NCBI GenBank assembly: GCA_036006525.1
Contig: DASYPP010000060.1
Span: 1 to 64,000, forward strand
DNA length: 64,000 nt
DNA from: DASYPP01 sp036006525
Lineage (GTDB): Bacteria; Gemmatimonadota; Gemmatimonadetes; Gemmatimonadales; GWC2-71-9
Reading direction: 5' to 3'
Under the pieces are notes generated by a model. That model did not search any database. It was not told where the DNA came from and worked only from the letters and a program-made list of their open reading frames with translations. The position numbers were made by a program, and so were the translations under genes. Shown piece after piece: positions 35,902-43,020 of this stretch (positions within the stretch are counted from its first letter, which is position 1; each line of letters opens with the position of its first letter).

Positions 35902-37637
35902 TGTCCTCGACCTGGCAGGAACTGCGGGACGAGTCGCTTGCCGGGATGACCGTCCTGGGCCGTTGCTGGTTCCACCTGGTCCGCTGGCTGGTCCTGCTGA
36001 TCGTGGCCCTGATCACGTACCTCGCTTTTCCCGCGACGGGTTCCCACGAAATCCCGGTGTATTCGGTGGGCGCCGTAGCGTCCCGCGACGTGGTGTCGCC
36101 CGCCGACGTGGTGTACTGGGAGAAGGTCACCCAGCAGCTCGAGTCTCCCCGTCGTTCGGCTGCCCATCCGGCCGCCCCGGCCGTCATCGTAGACTCGCTT
36201 CGCCATGTCATTCGCGCGGGAGACCGCATCGTCGCGACCGGCGAAACGGTGACCCGCGACCAGAGCCTGGATCTTTCCGCCCTGGCGAACGTGCTTTCCT
36301 CCCAGTCCGAGAGCCTCGGCCTGATCCGGGGGGTCGTCGGCCCCATCCTCTTCAACGCCATGCTGGCCAGCGTGTTCTGGCTGCTGCTCCTGTTCTATCG
36401 CTGGGAGAGCTATCGCAGCCTGCGCGAAGTGGTGTTCTTCGGGCTGCTCTTCTCAGTCGTCATGCTCATGTGCGGGGCCATTCACCGGATGCTCCCCGGC
36501 CGGCCCGAGCTCATGCCGGTCCCTTTCGCGGCCATCCTCATCACCCTGCTTTACAACGGACGGCTTGGAGTCTTCGCCGCCGCGACGCTGGCGATTCTCC
36601 TGGGCAGCCAGTGGGCGCTCCGCGATGAAGACGTCCTGCTGATTGCGCTGGCGGCCGGGGTCGCGGCGGCCGTAGGGACCCGCGCGGCTCGGCGCCGCAA
36701 GGAGCTGTACCTCACGATCGCCAGCGCCGTGCTGGCCTATGGGCTGGCCGCGCTGACCCTGGGGCTGCTCCATGGCTGGCCGCTCATCACCATGGGGTGG
36801 AGCCTGGCCCGGGGATCGGTCACCGCGCTGGGCAGTGCATCGGTCGCGATGCTGCTGCTGCCGCTGGCCGAGTCGGTCATCCGGGTCACCACTGACATCA
36901 CGCTGCTGGAGTTGTCCGACCCGGGACGCCCGCTGCTGCGCAAGCTCGCCATGGAGGCGCCCGGTACCTACGCCCACAGCCTCGCCATGGCGAATCTCTG
37001 CGAGGCGGCGTGCAACGCGATCGGCGCCAACGGGCTGCTGGCCCGGGTCGGGTGCTACTACCACGATATCGGCAAGTCGAAGAACCCGGGGTTCTTCATC
37101 GAAAACCAGAAGCCCAACGCCAACCCGCACGACCAGATCTCGGCCCGCGAGTCGGCCGCGATCGTGCGGGGTCACGTGCTGGACGGCATCGCCATGGCCC
37201 GCGAGGCCGGGTTGCCGGAGTCCCTGGTGTCGTTCATTCCCGAGCATCACGGCACGCTCTATATCGAATACTTCCTCGACCGGGCTCGCAAGGAGAGCGG
37301 CGGCAACGGGATCGACAAGGAAGAGTTCCGCTATCCGGGGCCGCGGCCTCAGTCGGTGGAGACCGCGATCGTGATGCTGGCCGACGCCACCGAGGCCGCG
37401 CTCCGGCTGCTGGGCGATCCCACTCCGGAGCGGGTGCGGGCTGCCGTCGAGTTCCTGTTCCAGGAAAAAGTGGATGCCGGGCAACTCAAGGAAGCGCCGC
37501 TCACCTTGAGCGATCTCGACCGGGTCAAGGAAGAGTTCGTCCGGGTGATGACCAGCATGCGGCACAACCGGATCGATTATCCCGGCCGGATCGGCGGCAT
37601 CGCGGCGCGCTTCCCCCAGGGCACCGGGCATGACTGA
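35901..37637 (+). CDS. 7TM-HD phosphohydrolase (PgpH/YqfF-like), compact form
   Basis: 578 residues. One N-terminal membrane helix (about 30-48) is followed by a short extracytoplasmic part (about 50-150), about seven membrane helices (150-340) and a cytoplasmic HD domain. HD-domain residues are His359 in HSLAMANL, His388-Asp389 in YYHDIGKSKNPGFF, and EHHGTLYIEYF. PgpH-type proteins hydrolyse cyclic di-AMP. The HD domain is complete, but the extracytoplasmic sensor is much shorter than in the roughly 700-residue Firmicutes proteins. It lies between phoH and ybeY as in many bacteria and overlaps both genes. Nucleotide specificity is inferred from the family. Confidence 0.9.
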   Translation: MSSTWQELRDESLAGMTVLGRCWFHLVRWLVLLIVALITYLAFPATGSHEIPVYSVGAVASRDVVSPADVVYWEKVTQQLESPRRSAAHPAAPAVIVDSLRHVIRAGDRIVATGETVTRDQSLDLSALANVLSSQSESLGLIRGVVGPILFNAMLASVFWLLLLFYRWESYRSLREVVFFGLLFSVVMLMCGAIHRMLPGRPELMPVPFAAILITLLYNGRLGVFAAATLAILLGSQWALRDEDVLLIALAAGVAAAVGTRAARRRKELYLTIASAVLAYGLAALTLGLLHGWPLITMGWSLARGSVTALGSASVAMLLLPLAESVIRVTTDITLLELSDPGRPLLRKLAMEAPGTYAHSLAMANLCEAACNAIGANGLLARVGCYYHDIGKSKNPGFFIENQKPNANPHDQISARESAAIVRGHVLDGIAMAREAGLPESLVSFIPEHHGTLYIEYFLDRARKESGGNGIDKEEFRYPGPRPQSVETAIVMLADATEAALRLLGDPTPERVRAAVEFLFQEKVDAGQLKEAPLTLSDLDRVKEEFVRVMTSMRHNRIDYPGRIGGIAARFPQGTGHD

Positions 37638-38061
37638 GCCGGCGGTTGCGATCGCCCGCCGCCCCCCGGGGCTGTCCGAGGCTGCGCTGCTCCGCGCAGT
37701 GCGCGTGGTGCTGCGCGGAGAGCGGAAGCGCGCGCCGATCTCGCTCACGTTCCTGGGCCCCGCTGCCATGCGCCGGCTCAACCATCGTCACCTGGGGCAT
37801 GACCAGCCAACCGACGTGCTTTCCTTCGCGCTTCCCATCGGTGACCTGGTGATGGGCGACGTGTACGTGTGCCGCGCAATTGCCGCCGCCGAGGCGCGCC
37901 GCCGGGGAATTCCCCTCCGGCAGGAGCTGGTGCGCCTGGTGATCCACGGCGTGCTGCACGTGCTGGGATATGACCACCCTGATGCACGCGGGCGCGAGTC
38001 CTCTCCCATGTGGAAGAAACAGGAGCGTTACCTGAAACTCGCGTTGCGGTCGGCCCCATGA
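37630..38061 (+). CDS. ybeY: Endoribonuclease YbeY
   Basis: 143 residues. The zinc site is HGVLHVLGYDHPD, the invariant H-G-x-L-H-L-x-G-Y-D-H motif with three histidines. The upstream signature is PTDVLSFALP. YbeY matures the 3' end of 16S rRNA and takes part in ribosome quality control in the cytosol. The protein is slightly shorter than average at the N-terminus but complete in the catalytic region. It overlaps the 7TM-HD gene by 8 bp and the next gene by 4 bp (ATGA), so all five genes from phoH on are one operon. Confidence 0.95.
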   Translation: MTEPAVAIARRPPGLSEAALLRAVRVVLRGERKRAPISLTFLGPAAMRRLNHRHLGHDQPTDVLSFALPIGDLVMGDVYVCRAIAAAEARRRGIPLRQELVRLVIHGVLHVLGYDHPDARGRESSPMWKKQERYLKLALRSAP

Positions 38062-39263
38062 TCGAATCGATCATCCAGATCCTCCAGCTGCTGATCGCGC
38101 CCATCATCGGGATCGGGTTGACGATCTGGGCCGGCTGGCTCGCGCTCGCGGCCGAAGCCGGGGAGGACCTGCCCCGGGTCCTCGCCGTCCAGCTGCCGCC
38201 CGATACCGGTGAGCCGTCTACCGCCCGCGGTCTGCACGTCGCGCACATGGCGCTGCTGGTGCTGGCCGGCGCGTTTGCCGCGATCTCCGCCGCCTGGTGG
38301 ACCACGACTCCGCTCCTCGCCGCGCTCCGGCTGCTGCTGGCCGTCTTCCTGGTATGGATCCTCGGCGACGGCCTTCCACGCCTGTTGTCGATCCTCACGC
38401 CCGACCTCCCGGACCGGGTCTACCGGGCCGCGGTGAAGACCCTGGTCCCGTTCAGTCCCCTCCTCCGGTTGGTGAGCTGGGCCGATCGGAAGGGTCGTCC
38501 GAAGGAGGCCGGTCCGGTCCGGCGGGAAAGCGGCGCCACCCGCCGCGACATGCTGTTGGGCCTCTTTTCTCTGGCCGACACCACGCTGGCCGAGGTGATG
38601 ACGCCCCGGATCGACATCGTGGCGGTGGACGTCGCGGCCACCCGGGAAGAAGTGATCGCCACGCTGCGCGGGTCCGAGCACGCCCGCATCCTGGTCTTCG
38701 ACGAGCATCCCGACGCGCTGGCCGGCGTGCTCTATGCCAAGGATGTCCTGGCCAGCATGGCCCAGGATTCCGACGAGCCGTGGCACACGCTCATTCGCCC
38801 CGCCGCCTTCGTGCCGGAGGGAAAGACGCTGGAGCGGCAGATGCGGGACTTCCAGCGGGGTCCCAGTCATATCGCGGTCGTGGTGGATGAGTTCGGCGGG
38901 ACGGCGGGTATCGTCACCCTGGAAGACATCCTGGAGCAGATCGTCGGCGAGATCCATGACGAGCATGACACCGACGAGGTCCAGTCGATCCGGGAAGCGC
39001 CGGACTCGCGGCTGGTGGTCGAAGGCAGCACGGCGCTGGCGGAGATGGAGGCGGTGCTGGGCCACAGCTTCAACCGGGAAGACGTGAGTACGGTGGGCGG
39101 GCTGATCCTCGCGCTGTTCGGCCGGGTGCCACGCCCGGGGGAAACCGTGGAGCTCGACGGTTACCGCTTCGTGGCCGACCAGGTGGTTCGCCGCCGGGTG
39201 CGGCAGATCCAGGTACTCCGCCCCGCGGCGGGCGCGGTCCCCGGTCCCGAGGCCAGGCCATGA
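38058..39263 (+). CDS. CNNM/CorC-type transporter-associated CBS protein, copy 1
   Basis: 401 residues from ATG 38058, overlapping the ybeY stop. Membrane segments near residues 5-30, 60-80 and 85-115 form a DUF21/CNNM-like domain. Two CBS motifs follow (about 165-300; EVMTPRIDIVAVD, AGVLYAKDVLASM), with VVDEFGGTAGIVTLEDILEQIVGEI at the second. The C-terminal CorC_HlyC domain (about 310-390) has VEGSTALAEMEAVLG and VRQIQVL. Family members are linked to Mg2+/Co2+ efflux or act as cation-transport regulators. The membrane domain is less conserved than the cytosolic part. In enterobacteria a corC gene also follows ybeY. Confidence 0.9.
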   Translation: MIESIIQILQLLIAPIIGIGLTIWAGWLALAAEAGEDLPRVLAVQLPPDTGEPSTARGLHVAHMALLVLAGAFAAISAAWWTTTPLLAALRLLLAVFLVWILGDGLPRLLSILTPDLPDRVYRAAVKTLVPFSPLLRLVSWADRKGRPKEAGPVRRESGATRRDMLLGLFSLADTTLAEVMTPRIDIVAVDVAATREEVIATLRGSEHARILVFDEHPDALAGVLYAKDVLASMAQDSDEPWHTLIRPAAFVPEGKTLERQMRDFQRGPSHIAVVVDEFGGTAGIVTLEDILEQIVGEIHDEHDTDEVQSIREAPDSRLVVEGSTALAEMEAVLGHSFNREDVSTVGGLILALFGRVPRPGETVELDGYRFVADQVVRRRVRQIQVLRPAAGAVPGPEARP

Positions 39264-40438
39264 TCTGGATCGTGCTTGGCGTCGGACTCATCCTCTCGGT
39301 GTTCGGCGCTGCGGCCGGCGCCGCGCTGGTGTCGGTGGGTCGCCTGGAACTCACTCGCGCCGCGTCGCGCCGCCTCCGGGGCGGCCCGTCCGGGCCGGCC
39401 TGGCTGTCGCACATCGACCAGTATCTCGCGGCCGGGTCAGCCACCATGTCGCTCGGCGTGATCGTGCTGGGTGCCTGCTTCCCGGTGTTTTTCACCGGGT
39501 TCCAGTTCCTGATCGTGGCCACCCTGGCGATCCTGATCGCGGTGCCCCTCGTCCTGTTTGGCGGATACCTGCTGCCCCGCTGGCTGGCCCAGCCCCGCGC
39601 CGAGGCGATCGTTCGGGCCGTGGTGCCGGTGCTCCGGCCGTGGGTCAGCATCGTGTCGCCCCTGCTGCCCAGCCGGGGCCGGAGCCGGCCCGCCAACGTG
39701 GGCTCGGTACTTCGGGAGGGCGCCGCGGCCGGCCTGGAGAATGACCAGGAGATGCTGATGGTGGCCGGCGTCATGACTTTCACCGAACGCCCGGTGCGGG
39801 AGATCATGACCCCGCGCACCGAGATCGTGGCGATAGCGGAGGACACGCCGGTGCCGGACATCCGGATGACGTTCGCCCACAGCGGGTACACCCGGATCCC
39901 GGTCTATCGCGGCACCCTGGATGACATCACCGGCATCCTGCACGCCTTCGACCTGTTCAAGGTGACGCCGGGCGATCCGCTGCCGGTGCGGCCGGTCACG
40001 CTGGCGCCGGCCAGCCGGCACTGCGGCGACCTGCTGCTCGACATGCAGCGGGAGCGGCGCCACCTGGCGATCATCCTCGATGAATTCGGCGGCACCCTGG
40101 GCCTGGCGACCTTCGAGGACCTTCTCGAAGAGCTGGTCGGCGAGATCTTCGACGAGCACGATGAAGAATCGAAGGTCGGGGCCCCGCCGACTTCGGGCGT
40201 GTTCGAGACCGATGGCGCCACGGCGCCGATGGCGATCGAAACCCGGTTTGCCGTCGACCTGGGAACCCGGGCGGCCACCATCGGCGGCCTGCTGATTGAA
40301 TTGACCGGGCGGATCCCGCTGGCCGGCGAGCGATTCACTCTCAAGGGCCTGGAAATCGACGTGGTCCAGGCCTCGCCCAATCGGGTGGAGCGGGTCCTGA
40401 TCCGGCCCGGCCCGGTTTCCAGTATTGCGCTCAAGTAA
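39260..40438 (+). CDS. CNNM/CorC-type transporter-associated CBS protein, copy 2
   Basis: 392 residues, overlapping copy 1 by 4 bp. The DUF21-like membrane domain has hydrophobic segments at about 2-25, 55-75, 78-105 and 110-130. The CBS pair follows (REIMTPRTEIVAIA...YTRIPVYRGTLDDITGILHAFDL and ILDEFGGTLGLATFEDLLEELVGEIFDEHDEE), then the CorC_HlyC C-terminus (about 310-390). Two tandem copies in one operon suggest a heteromeric complex or different cation preference. The operon ends here: the TAA is followed within 2 bp by a family C inverted repeat. Confidence 0.9.
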   Translation: MIWIVLGVGLILSVFGAAAGAALVSVGRLELTRAASRRLRGGPSGPAWLSHIDQYLAAGSATMSLGVIVLGACFPVFFTGFQFLIVATLAILIAVPLVLFGGYLLPRWLAQPRAEAIVRAVVPVLRPWVSIVSPLLPSRGRSRPANVGSVLREGAAAGLENDQEMLMVAGVMTFTERPVREIMTPRTEIVAIAEDTPVPDIRMTFAHSGYTRIPVYRGTLDDITGILHAFDLFKVTPGDPLPVRPVTLAPASRHCGDLLLDMQRERRHLAIILDEFGGTLGLATFEDLLEELVGEIFDEHDEESKVGAPPTSGVFETDGATAPMAIETRFAVDLGTRAATIGGLLIELTGRIPLAGERFTLKGLEIDVVQASPNRVERVLIRPGPVSSIALK

Positions 40439-40440
40439 AC

Positions 40441-40577
40441 AGCGTATGGCATATAGCATATGGCAACTCCGAGGTAGCTCGATCCGTCCTGCTGGCGGGT
40501 CTGCCTCGAGGCCCACGTCAGTTGCCATACGCCATATGCCATATGCTGTGTGTTATACGCCATCAGCCATCAGCCAC
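40441..40577. repeat. Family C inverted repeat with an extra right-hand array
   Basis: The left arm GCGTATGGCATATAGCATAT plus GGCAACT (40442-40468) pairs with AGTTGCCATACGCCATATGC plus CATATGC (40519-40545). A further ATACGCCATCAGCCATCAGC array follows to 40574. The GTG start of the next gene is only 4 bp beyond it. The family matches 8103-8186. Confidence 0.85.
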
Positions 40578-40580
40578 TAA

Positions 40581-42230
40581 GTGCGGGCGCTCAAGGTCTT
40601 CCTCAAGCTGTTCCCGTTCGTCGTCGCCTTCCTGCGCGACCGGCGCCGTTTCATCGTGTTCGGAAAGCCCGCCCGCCGGACCGACGCACAGCACCGGCGC
40701 CGCGCGGCGCGCCTGACGGCGACCCTGGCCGGCCTGGGGCCGGCGTTCATCAAGCTGGCGCAGGTGTTCGGGTCCCGGGCCGACATCCTGCCCGAGCCCT
40801 ACCTGAGCGCGATCTCCACGCTGGCGGACCAGGTCCCGCCGCTGGCGCCCGGCGTCGCCGAGCGGGTGATCGAAGCGGAGATCGGCCAGCCGGCGTCGGC
40901 CATCTTCGGGCGGTTCGATTCCGAGCCGCTGGCCGCGGCATCGCTGGGCCAGGTCCACCGCGCCAGTTACGGCGGGCGCGAGGTGGTGGTCAAGATTCTC
41001 CGCCCCGGGGTGGAAGCCATCGTCCGCCAGGACCTGGATGTCTCCTTCAAGATCCTCTTCCTGCTCAACATCCTGTTCCCCAACCATCACGTCCGCGCCA
41101 TCACCGCCATCGTGCAGGAGTTCCAGCGCCGGATCAGCGACGAGATGGACTTCCGGGAAGAGGCCCGGTACGCCGGGATCCTGCGAAGAAATTTCGCCGC
41201 GGAGCCCCGGGTGGTCATTCCCGAGGTCGTGGCACCGCTCACCCGGCAGCGGATCCTGGTGCTGGAGTACATCGAGGGCACCCGGATCGACCGGCTGCAG
41301 GAGCGGCTTGCGGCGCATGAGTTCGAGCTGGCGGCGCTGGTCCGGACCATCGTGGAGTTGTATCTCCAGATGATGCTGATCGACGGGGTGTTCCATGCCG
41401 ACCCGCACCCGGGGAACCTGCTGGTAGACCGGGAGGGGCGGGTGGTGCTGCTCGATTTCGGAATGGTACTGCCGGTGGAGCGGGAGACCCGGTTGCGTAT
41501 CATCCGGACGATACTCTCGGCGGCCCGGCAGGACGTCGATGGCGTGATCAACGGCTTCTACGAGCTGGGCATTCTCGATCCCGACGTGGACCGGGGCACG
41601 GTGCGGGACGCCGCGCAGCAGCTGATGGCGCTGTCCTTCCGGGACGACTACTCGCCGCGCCAGCTCCAGCGCCTGGTCGAGGAGGTGCTCAAGACGTTTT
41701 ACGACTGGCCCCTCATGCTGCCGTCCCAGCTGGTCTACTTCGGGCGCGCCGCGGTGCTGGTGGAGGGGATCGGGCTCCGTTACGACCCGAACTTCAATGG
41801 CATGACCGTGATCCGCCCGGCGGTGGACCACTACAAGGATAGGATGCTGAGCGGCCTGCTGGAGGGCGACGGCAAGAGCGTGCTGGACGACTGGACCCAC
41901 GAAGCACAGTCCACGATTCGCACTCTGCGCGACCTGCTGCGCCGGGTGGAGCGGGAGGAGCTGCGAGTGCGCTGGCATCCCCGGGATACCCTGGAGCTGC
42001 AGCGTTTCCTGGCCCAGCAGGTCCGCCGCGGACTGCTGGCGATCTTCGCGTTCACCATCGCGCTGATCACCAGCATTCTCTACCTGGCGGTGCGCCGGAT
42101 CGAAATCCTGATTGTCGGCCTGCTGCTGTCCTTCGGCATGTTCGTGGTGATCCTGGTGCTGCCCAGCCACCTGTTCCAGAATCCGCTCAGGTTCCGGGCC
42201 CGCTGGCCCAACGCCAAGAAGGGATGGTGA
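40581..42230 (+). CDS. ABC1/AarF/UbiB-family atypical kinase
   Basis: 549 residues from GTG 40581; no Shine-Dalgarno is visible because the repeat runs up to the start. Hallmarks are LGPAFIKLAQVFGSRADILP (the KxGQ motif, here K-L-A-Q with Ala for Gly), the Ala-rich loop EPLAAASLGQVH in place of a P-loop, ATP-binding Lys in VVVKILRPG, FHADPHPGNLL and LLDFGMV. Two hydrophobic C-terminal helices (about 480-530) anchor it to the membrane. Relatives support ubiquinone or menaquinone biosynthesis, probably as ATPases acting on lipid intermediates. No quinone genes are adjacent, so the role is inferred from the family. Confidence 0.92.
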   Translation: MRALKVFLKLFPFVVAFLRDRRRFIVFGKPARRTDAQHRRRAARLTATLAGLGPAFIKLAQVFGSRADILPEPYLSAISTLADQVPPLAPGVAERVIEAEIGQPASAIFGRFDSEPLAAASLGQVHRASYGGREVVVKILRPGVEAIVRQDLDVSFKILFLLNILFPNHHVRAITAIVQEFQRRISDEMDFREEARYAGILRRNFAAEPRVVIPEVVAPLTRQRILVLEYIEGTRIDRLQERLAAHEFELAALVRTIVELYLQMMLIDGVFHADPHPGNLLVDREGRVVLLDFGMVLPVERETRLRIIRTILSAARQDVDGVINGFYELGILDPDVDRGTVRDAAQQLMALSFRDDYSPRQLQRLVEEVLKTFYDWPLMLPSQLVYFGRAAVLVEGIGLRYDPNFNGMTVIRPAVDHYKDRMLSGLLEGDGKSVLDDWTHEAQSTIRTLRDLLRRVEREELRVRWHPRDTLELQRFLAQQVRRGLLAIFAFTIALITSILYLAVRRIEILIVGLLLSFGMFVVILVLPSHLFQNPLRFRARWPNAKKGW

Positions 42231-42249
42231 AACGGTAACGTATTCGGGC

Positions 42250-42400
42250 GCTGCAACATCTCCTCGCGAAGGACGCGAAGTACCGCGAAAGCCGCGAAGG
42301 CATCTAGCACAATTATCTTTTTAACAAGCCGATTCCATCTGTATAGTTGTTCTTCGCGGTCACCGCGCTACTTCGCGGTCTTCGCGAGGAGCGTTTGCCG
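42250..42400. repeat. Family A inverted-repeat element
   Basis: The left arm (about 42251-42303) holds TGCAACATCTCCTCGCGAAG and CGCGAAG/CGCGAAA units. The right arm (about 42346-42399) is TTCTTCGCGGTCACCGCG... ending CTTCGCGAGGAGCGTTTGC. The loop is AT-rich (42304-42345). It ends just before the DinB ribosome-binding site GGAGG. Confidence 0.85.
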
Positions 42401-42409
42401 GAGGTGACA

Positions 42410-42934
42410 ATGCAATTCGATCTCAAGGAAGCCGTACCGGTCCTGGAGCGCACACCCGCAACCCTGCAATCCCTGCTGGGCGGATTGCCGGAACCATGGG
42501 TGCGGCAGAACGAGGGGGGCGAGAGCTGGAGCCCGTTTGACGTCGTGGGCCACCTGATCGACGGTGAGGAAACCGACTGGATCCCGCGGGCGCGAATCAT
42601 TCTCTCCCGGAGCGGCCAGCCGTTCGTGCCGTTCGACCGGTTTGCCCACAAGTCGAAGAACCGGGGAAGCACCCTGGCTCAGTTGCTGGACACGTTCACC
42701 CGGCTGCGGCAGGAGAACCTGGAAACGCTCCGGGGATTCAAGCTCCAGCCGGCCGATCTCTCACTGCCCGGCGTCCACCCCGAGCTCGGTGCCGTTACCC
42801 TGGGGCAGCTCCTCGCCACCTGGGTGGTGCACGACCTCGGCCACATCGCCCAGGTGGCGCGGGTGATGGCGCACCAGTATGACGGGGAGGTTGCCGTGTG
42901 GAAGCAATACTTGCCTGTACTAACAAGGCGGTAG
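42410..42934 (+). CDS. DinB-superfamily putative metal-dependent hydrolase
   Basis: 174 residues from ATG 42410 with GGAGG five bases upstream. It is a DinB_2/YfiT-type bundle: WSPFDVVGHLIDGEETDWIPRARII contributes the first His, and TWVVHDLGHIAQVARVMA the two further ligand histidines. KSKNRGSTLAQLLDTFTRLRQENL is a commonly conserved middle helix. The function is unassigned beyond the fold. The last residues TRR and the TAG stop are part of a family D repeat arm, so the C-terminus was probably set by the repeat. It is not closely related to the DinB protein at 24980. Confidence 0.88.
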   Translation: MQFDLKEAVPVLERTPATLQSLLGGLPEPWVRQNEGGESWSPFDVVGHLIDGEETDWIPRARIILSRSGQPFVPFDRFAHKSKNRGSTLAQLLDTFTRLRQENLETLRGFKLQPADLSLPGVHPELGAVTLGQLLATWVVHDLGHIAQVARVMAHQYDGEVAVWKQYLPVLTRR

Positions 42935-43018
42935 TGGACGGAAATGGGCGGTAGTAGACGGTAACGCTACCGTCATTACCGCCCACTACCGCCCATCACC
43001 GCCCATTACCGTCCTCTA
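42926..43018. repeat. Family D inverted repeat (GGCGGTAGT / ACTACCGCC units)
   Basis: The left arm AAGGCGGTAGTGGACGGAAA and GGGCGGTAGTAGACGGTAA (42925-42964) faces the right arm TACCGTCATTACCGCCCACT and ACCGCCCATCACCGCCCATT (about 42968-43010). The loop is only a few bases. It lies between convergent genes and contains the DinB stop codon. It may work as a bidirectional terminator-like hairpin. Confidence 0.85.
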
Positions 43019-43020
43019 AT

